In this document: piece after piece, positions 59,520 to 64,000 of the stretch
Layout of the letters: the number at the start of each line of letters is the position of its first letter
Position numbering within the stretch: position 1 is the stretch's first letter
NCBI GenBank assembly: GCA_963812675.1
Contig: CAWEWR010000020.1
Coordinates: 62,001-126,000, forward strand
DNA from: AP-15 sp963812675
GTDB lineage: Bacteria; Pseudomonadota; Alphaproteobacteria; ATCC43930; CGMCC-115725
Direction: 5' to 3'
DNA length: 64,000 nt
The notes under the pieces: generated by a model
Told to the model about the DNA's origin: nothing
The model's database searches: none
What the model saw: only the letters and a program-made list of their open reading frames with translations
Translations under genes and position numbers: made by a program

Positions 59520-59606
59520 CTTGGAGCGTCAGCGACCTAATTGCTTTGGTGCGAAGCTGGGCTCTTGCCTGCAAGGGTCGCGCACGGATGTAGTAGGAGA
59601 AGTAGA

Positions 59607-59825
59607 ATGAGATTACAGGCCTTATTTTTGACTGGTGCCGTTATCGCGATGGCAATCCCGCTCTCCGCGGGAGCGGTGTCCTTTGCAGCGGATCAGGAGG
59701 CGAGCACCAGCGCTCGGCCGGCCGCGTCGGCTACATACGCTTGCCCTCCCCATTATTATTGGGAGCCGGACGCCTATGCCCCGCACGGCAAGTTTAGGCC
59801 GGCGCATTGCGCGCCCCGCTGGTGA
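59607..59825 (+). CDS. small exported two-cysteine protein (paralogue of 40565 gene)
   Basis: 72 residues from ATG 59607, chosen because AGGAGAAG precedes it. Signal peptide LQALFLTGAVIAMAIPLSAGA; the mature core is CPPHYYWEPDAYAPHGKFRP then AHC. Two cysteines and ten further positions match the protein at 40565 with identical spacing. Function unknown; periplasmic. Confidence 0.75.
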   Translation: MRLQALFLTGAVIAMAIPLSAGAVSFAADQEASTSARPAASATYACPPHYYWEPDAYAPHGKFRPAHCAPRW

Positions 59826-59862
59826 ATGGCCGGCCATCATGCGGGTCGACTGGGCGAGGCAA

Positions 59863-60243
59863 ATGAGATTATCTCCCACCACGGCAGGTCTGCTGCTGAT
59901 CAACGTCCTCTTGACGTCATCTTCCGCGTTGGCAGCCGGCGATCCGACGGCCGGCAAAAAAGGTCTTTTCGTCCCACTGCGCAGTGTGCCATGCGACGAC
60001 GCCCGGTGAGAACAAGGTCGGACCATCTCTCCCCGGTATTGTCGGGAGCAAGAGCGGCACGGTTCCGGGGTTCGATTTCTCGGCCGCATGAAGGATGCCA
60101 ACGTCACCTGGGACGACGCCGATCTCGACAAATTCCTCGGGAACCCGGCCAGTTTCGTCCACGGCACCAAAATGTTCGTCAATCTCCCCAATGAGCCCGA
60201 TCGGCAGAACGTCATTGCCTATCTCCACACGCTGAAGAAGTGA
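59863..60243 (+). pseudogene. cytochrome c pseudogene with two frameshifts
   Basis: It starts MRLSPTTAGLLLINVLLTSS, SALAAGDPTAGKK (signal peptide, GAGG before the ATG). The haem site CAVCH follows one frame over (SHCAVCHATTPGENKVGPSL, then PGIVGSKSGTVPGF). After a second shift near 60092 the frame is KDANVTWDDADLDKFLGNPA, MFVNLPNEPDRQNVIAYLHT and LKK stop. Put together this is a full class I cytochrome c of about 125 residues. Either two real mutations or two indel errors. Confidence 0.7.
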
Positions 60244-60497
60244 GACGGGCTTCATGAAGGCTCCGAAAATCCCGCGTCCCGCTTCCCTTCCCGGCTCCTT
60301 GATCCGGAACCAGGCGACATAAAGGGGGCCGGTACGCGCCGCCGTACCAATGGGCGGCCCTCGCTGCGTTGCTGGCTCGTGGCGGCACGGTAGCCAGAAG
60401 ACCACCCTGCCGGCATTTCACTGGATGGGTCGACGAAAGTCGCGATAGCTTAGAGGGTGGAGGCGAGGATCGATCCACCGAGTCACGAGAGGTAAAA

Positions 60498-61652
60498 ATG
60501 ACCGAGCTGCCGCCACTGCAGAATGACGTTCTTCTGTCCGGCATACGATCCCGGTCTGTGCGCGACATCAACGGGCTGAGAATGCATGTGCTGGAGGCCG
60601 GCTTCGAGACCCGCGGCCGGCCGCTGGTCCTGCTGCTGCACGGGTTCCCGGAACTCGCCTATTCCTGGCGGAAGGTGATGCTGCCGCCCGCCGCTGCCGG
60701 CTTTAGGGTCGTGGCACCCGACCAGCGGGGCTATGGCCGCACGACCGGGTGGGACCCGGAATATGACGGGGACTTGGGCTCGTTTCGCATCCTGAACGCG
60801 GTCAGGGATGCGCTGGGGTTGGTCTCGGCGTTCGGCTATCGCAACGTCGCACTAGTCGCGGGGCACGATTTCGGGGCTTCGGTCGCGGCCTGGTGCGCCC
60901 TCGTGCGCCCCGACGTGTTCCGCTCGGTCGCTCTGATGAGCGCACCCTTTGCAGGCCCACCGGCACTGCCCTTCGACACGGCCGACACCCCGTCGCAGCC
61001 GAAACCGCCCGGAATCCGCATTCATGATGAATTGGCCAAGCTGGACCGCCCCCGCAAACATTATCAATGGTATTACTCAACTCGGTCGGCCAACGCCGAT
61101 ATGTGGCGTTGCCCGCAAGGCGTCCACGCCTTTCTGCGAGGCTATTTCCACTACAAGAGTGCGGATTGGACAGGGAATAAGCCCTTCCCGCTGAAATCCT
61201 GGACCGCCGGCGAACTCGCGAAGATGCCGACCTATTACATAATGGACCTGGACAAGAACATGGCCGAGACCGTGGCGCCGGAGATGCCGTCCGCCGCCGA
61301 AATTGCCTCCTGCCAATGGCTTTCCGAGGGCGAACTCCGCGTCTACAGCACCGAATACGAACGCACCGGGTTCCAGGGCGGATTGCAGTGGTATCGCGCC
61401 CGCACGCAAGACCTCTATGACGCTGAGCTGGAGCTATTCTCCGGCCGCTCGATCGACGTGCCGTCGATCTTCATCGCCGGCAGGAGCGACTGGGGCACCT
61501 ATCAGCGTCCCGGCAATTTCGAGCGCATGCAGCAGAGCGCCTGCACCCGTATGCTTGGTTGCCATTTGATCGACGGCGCCGGGCATTGGGTGCAACAGGA
61601 ACAACCGGAGAGGGTCGGCGAGCTGCTGCTGCGATTTGCCCAGCAGCAGTAA
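60498..61652 (+). CDS. alpha/beta hydrolase, epoxide hydrolase-like
   Basis: 384 residues from ATG 60498, supported by GAGAGG upstream; the open frame starts earlier at 60369 without a good site. Oxyanion motif HGFPELAYSWRK, nucleophile Asp in AGHDFGASVAAW, acid Asp in IAGRSDWGTYQRPG and catalytic His in DGAGHWVQQEQPE. The Asp nucleophile rather than Ser identifies the epoxide hydrolase/haloalkane dehalogenase side of the family. Cytosolic. The gap 60244-60497 holds nothing else recognised. Confidence 0.88.
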   Translation: MTELPPLQNDVLLSGIRSRSVRDINGLRMHVLEAGFETRGRPLVLLLHGFPELAYSWRKVMLPPAAAGFRVVAPDQRGYGRTTGWDPEYDGDLGSFRILNAVRDALGLVSAFGYRNVALVAGHDFGASVAAWCALVRPDVFRSVALMSAPFAGPPALPFDTADTPSQPKPPGIRIHDELAKLDRPRKHYQWYYSTRSANADMWRCPQGVHAFLRGYFHYKSADWTGNKPFPLKSWTAGELAKMPTYYIMDLDKNMAETVAPEMPSAAEIASCQWLSEGELRVYSTEYERTGFQGGLQWYRARTQDLYDAELELFSGRSIDVPSIFIAGRSDWGTYQRPGNFERMQQSACTRMLGCHLIDGAGHWVQQEQPERVGELLLRFAQQQ

Positions 61653-61739
61653 GGCTGCGGGCGGATGCTTAACGAGACGTTAACCCGATTCCTCGAGAGT
61701 GCACTGATGCTGCCGAGTTAATTGCTTCGGTACGTTTGA

Positions 61740-62717
61740 ATGCCTCTGTCGATCATCGAAGAGGAGGACGGCCGCATCGCGGTAAGCAGTCCTTACCACC
61801 CTAATTTCCCCGCCAGAGCCCGCAGCCTCGGCGGAATATGGAACGGCGCGCGGCGCGTGTGGGTCTTCGACGCCGCAGATCATGATCGCGTCCGGTCGCT
61901 GTGCCGTGAGATATACGGCACCGACGGTCAGGAACACGGTAGCCCCCTCCCTAACGCTCCTCCGCTTGCGGAGGAGGGAAGGGTGGGGGCGCCGTTCCCG
62001 AACGCGGTGTCCCACGGCAGGAACGAGTTCGCCGAAGCGGTAACGGCTGTGCCGCACTATTACGGCCATCGCCGCAGGCTCCGCGAGCGGCTGATTGCCG
62101 CCGGGGCCGAAAACCTGCCCGATTACGAACTCTTAGAAATGCTGCTGTTCGCCGCCAACCCGCAAGGCGATGTGAAGCCGGCGGCAAAGTCGCTGCTAGC
62201 GCATTTCGGCGGTTTTGGCAAAGTGATGAGCGCCGACCCCGAGGCGCTGTCGGAAGCCGGGCTCGGCCTTGCCGGCATCGCCGCCATCAAATCGGTGCGG
62301 GAGGCGGCCCTGCGGCTGATGCGCTTCGAATTGCAGGAACAGCCGGTGGTCAATTCCTGGGACAAGCTGATCGACTATTGCAATGCGCAGGTCGCGCACA
62401 ACAAGGTCGAGGAATTCCACATCCTGTTCCTCGACCGCAGGAACGTGCTGATCAAGCATGAGCGCCAGCAGCGCGGCACGGTCGACCATACGCCGGTCTA
62501 TCCGCGCGAGGTCGTCAAGCGCGCGCTCGATCTCGGCGCCGCGGCACTTATCCTGGTGCACAACCACCCCTCGGGCGACCCGACCCCGTCCAAGGCCGAC
62601 ATCGCCGTCACCCAGGACATCAAAAAAGCCGCCGCCCCGCTCGGCGTGGTATTGCACGACCACGTGATCATCGGACGCAACGGCCATACCAGCCTGCGCG
62701 ACCTTGGGCTAATCTAG
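61740..62717 (+). CDS. radC: RadC-family JAMM protein with an N-terminal HARP-like domain and an in-frame repeat insert
   Basis: 325 residues. The C-terminal 225 match RadC: RRRLRERLIAAGAENLPDYE, LLEMLLFAANPQGDVKPAAK and the JAMM metal motif HNHPSGDPTPSKAD. The first 62 residues are extra: VSSPYHPNFPARARSLGGIW, NGARRVWVFDAADHDRV, similar in style to the HARP domains of annealing helicases. Between them a linker (GSPLPNAPPLAEEGRVGAPF) is encoded by a palindromic repeat element at 61943-61990. RadC's cellular role is unresolved; it is found on many mobile elements and chromosomes. Confidence 0.88.
   Translation: MPLSIIEEEDGRIAVSSPYHPNFPARARSLGGIWNGARRVWVFDAADHDRVRSLCREIYGTDGQEHGSPLPNAPPLAEEGRVGAPFPNAVSHGRNEFAEAVTAVPHYYGHRRRLRERLIAAGAENLPDYELLEMLLFAANPQGDVKPAAKSLLAHFGGFGKVMSADPEALSEAGLGLAGIAAIKSVREAALRLMRFELQEQPVVNSWDKLIDYCNAQVAHNKVEEFHILFLDRRNVLIKHERQQRGTVDHTPVYPREVVKRALDLGAAALILVHNHPSGDPTPSKADIAVTQDIKKAAAPLGVVLHDHVIIGRNGHTSLRDLGLI
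61943..61990. repeat. palindromic repeat inserted in frame within radC
   Basis: CTCCTCCGC (61957-61965), TT, GCGGAGGAG (61968-61976) is a perfect 9-bp stem, flanked by CCCCCTCCC and GGGTGGGGG arms. The element adds about 16 codons without breaking the frame. Similar elements lie at 54769 and 62774. Confidence 0.7.
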
Positions 62718-62773
62718 TGTATCAACCTAAGATTTGGTGACGGGAACCCTCACCCAACTCGCGGCGCTCGGCA

Positions 62774-62798
62774 CCCTCTCTCGCGTTGCAGGAGAGGG
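62774..62798. repeat. palindromic intergenic repeat downstream of radC
   Basis: CCCTCTC (62774-62780) and GAGAGGG (62792-62798) around TCGCGTTGCAG, preceded by CCTCACCC. It is a degenerate member of the same family as 54769. The gap 62718-62967 holds nothing else recognised. Confidence 0.6.
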
Positions 62799-62967
62799 CG
62801 CTCAAAGGCGTAGACACCCGGCATCGAGCAGTCACCAAGCCATGTCAGCTATCGACATAGGCTTGATACGATTTTCGCGCGATCACATCGCATAAATATA
62901 ATCGGGGTTTATTTCGGTTCGGCCGGCGGAAAGTGATCGGCCGCGCCTAAAACGATTGGAGCCAGCC

Positions 62968-64000
62968 ATGCGCGTAACCATCGGGATCAAGATATTCGGC
63001 ATCGCCGTCGGGCTGCTGATCCTGATGGCCGTTGTCGCCCTCCTGAGCATGCGCATGACCCGTACTGTTGATGACCAACTCGTCATCCTCGACCACAACT
63101 ATTTTCCCGCCTACGTCGCCCTCGCTCAGGCCAATATCAGTTCTGTCGAAGAGTCGGCTCATACCCACCGTCTTCTCCTGGTCACCGCCGAGCGCCCGGA
63201 GAATACGGCGAAAATTGACGATCTGCGGCAGCAGATCGCGAATGCCGGCAAGGCGAGCGATGAACAGATCACCGCTGCGCGTCAGCACATCAACGAACAG
63301 ATCGCTGATCCCCTCGATTTTGACGACAATATTGCTCTGGCGCGGCTTGATGTCAGGATCGAGGCGCTGCAGGAGGAAAGACAACGTTATGAGGCCGTGC
63401 TCATTAAGCTCCTGGCCGCAGCCGAGGCAGACAACACGGTGCTCGCGACCGAACTGCTCGCCGAACTGGACGATTGGCGTGACGACTTCGACCGCAAGAT
63501 CGATGCGGCGCGGAGCGAGATGCGTCGGCTCGCCGGTGCCGCCATCGCCGGGACCCGCGCCTATCAGCGGCACGTTGTCCAGATCGGCTTGGCGCTTCTG
63601 GCTATTGCCGCGTTGCTCGGCATCATTGTCGCCGCCGCCGTCACCCTCGGCCTGGTGCGTCCGGTGCGTCGGCTGCTGGCTGGGACCGCTGCGGTTGAGG
63701 GTGGCGCGCTCGACACCGTGGTGCGATTACCTCGCGGGACGAGATTGGCCGGCTGACGCAGTCCTTCAACAGCATGGTTGGCGAACTGCGGATCAAAGCA
63801 CAAATTCGCGAGACGTTCGGTAAATATGTCGATCCCCGGATTGTCGCCGGGCTGATCGACCGCCCCGAGCTGACCCATGCCAAAGGCTCGCGCCGCGAGA
63901 TGACGATCTTTTTCTGCGATATGAAGGGTTTCACCACTTTCAGCGAAGGCATGACACCGGCCGCACTGGTCACTGTACTCAAGCGCTATATGACGGTGAT
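62968..64000 (+). CDS. membrane adenylate/guanylate cyclase with HAMP domain; frameshifted and cut by the right edge
   Basis: From ATG 62968 (GGAG 8 nt before): a first membrane helix (IFGIAVGLLILMAVVALL), a helical periplasmic sensor of about 170 residues, a second helix (ALLAIAALLGIIVAAAVTLG) and the start of a HAMP domain (RPVRRLLAGTAAVEGG). The first frame stops at 63756. The natural continuation is one frame over from about 63725: TSRDEIGRLTQSFNSMVGEL, then the class III cyclase catalytic start REMTIFFCDMKGFTTFSEGM. One missing C near 63724 would repair it. The rest of the catalytic domain lies beyond the window. Confidence 0.8.

Noticed and set aside
1..64000. Prophage, integrative element or transposon
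   Set aside because: No integrase, transposase, att-like repeat, tRNA border or phage gene was seen; only small palindromic repeats and gene fragments.

Overview
The window is GC-rich DNA with densely packed genes, mostly on the minus strand. It looks like an alphaproteobacterium of the Hyphomicrobiales, near Bradyrhizobium or Rhodopseudomonas. This rests on two glycine-type (C4) 5-aminolevulinate synthases, an MHYT histidine kinase, a cyanide-insensitive-type cytochrome bd oxidase, small exported proteins and palindromic intergenic repeats of the type common in that order. I saw no rRNA, tRNA, CRISPR array, transposase or integrase. Taxonomy is inferred.

Layout. (1) 1-13384: a lipid or polyketide biosynthesis locus. 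It has a single-module, fully reducing type I PKS (KS-AT-DH-MT-ER-KR-ACP), an alpha-oxoamine synthase translationally coupled to it, and a B12-binding radical SAM enzyme. A fatty acid desaturase, the start of a sulfotransferase and a GNAT-like protein lie beside them. The PKS plus alpha-oxoamine synthase logic is that of sphingoid-like amino-polyketides. (2) 13845-15974: a divergent amidase and cysteine-hydrolase pair fitting biuret/allophanate breakdown. (3) 16365-20022: malate:quinone oxidoreductase among several gene fossils. (4) 20023-27198: a redox block with sulfite dehydrogenase SorAB, cytochrome bd, FdhD and a YdeP-like molybdopterin oxidoreductase. (5) 27498-41100: transport and stress genes (Kup, MntH, oxalate-decarboxylase-like bicupin, pyruvate oxidase, aldo/keto reductase, porin, small exported proteins). 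(6) 41112-54709: two hemA copies and two di-haem peroxidase paralogues around a large winged-helix/STAND regulator and a histidine kinase. (7) 54810-64000: Dps, catalase, HD protein, YoaK-like protein, epoxide hydrolase, RadC and a truncated adenylate cyclase, again with fossils and frameshifts.

The most striking unexplained signal is a family of eleven sites between 27.5 and 59.5 kb. Nearly all consist of three or four GTAAA-like units spaced exactly 10 bp apart; one (36806-36825) has only two clear units. All have the same orientation relative to the gene they precede, and nine lie about 60-135 bp before a start codon. Together they look like the operators of one regulon of oxidase, decarboxylase, exported and membrane proteins. 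Two other 10-bp-phased arrays of different sequence lie in front of the STAND regulator, whose N-terminal domain is of the OmpR/PhoB DNA-binding type.

A second theme is decay. Fragments of D-lactate dehydrogenase, fumarase, CydB, MntH, a 3-hydroxyisobutyrate-dehydrogenase-like protein and L-lactate dehydrogenase are stitched into intergenic DNA, and at least four otherwise good genes carry single-base frameshifts.
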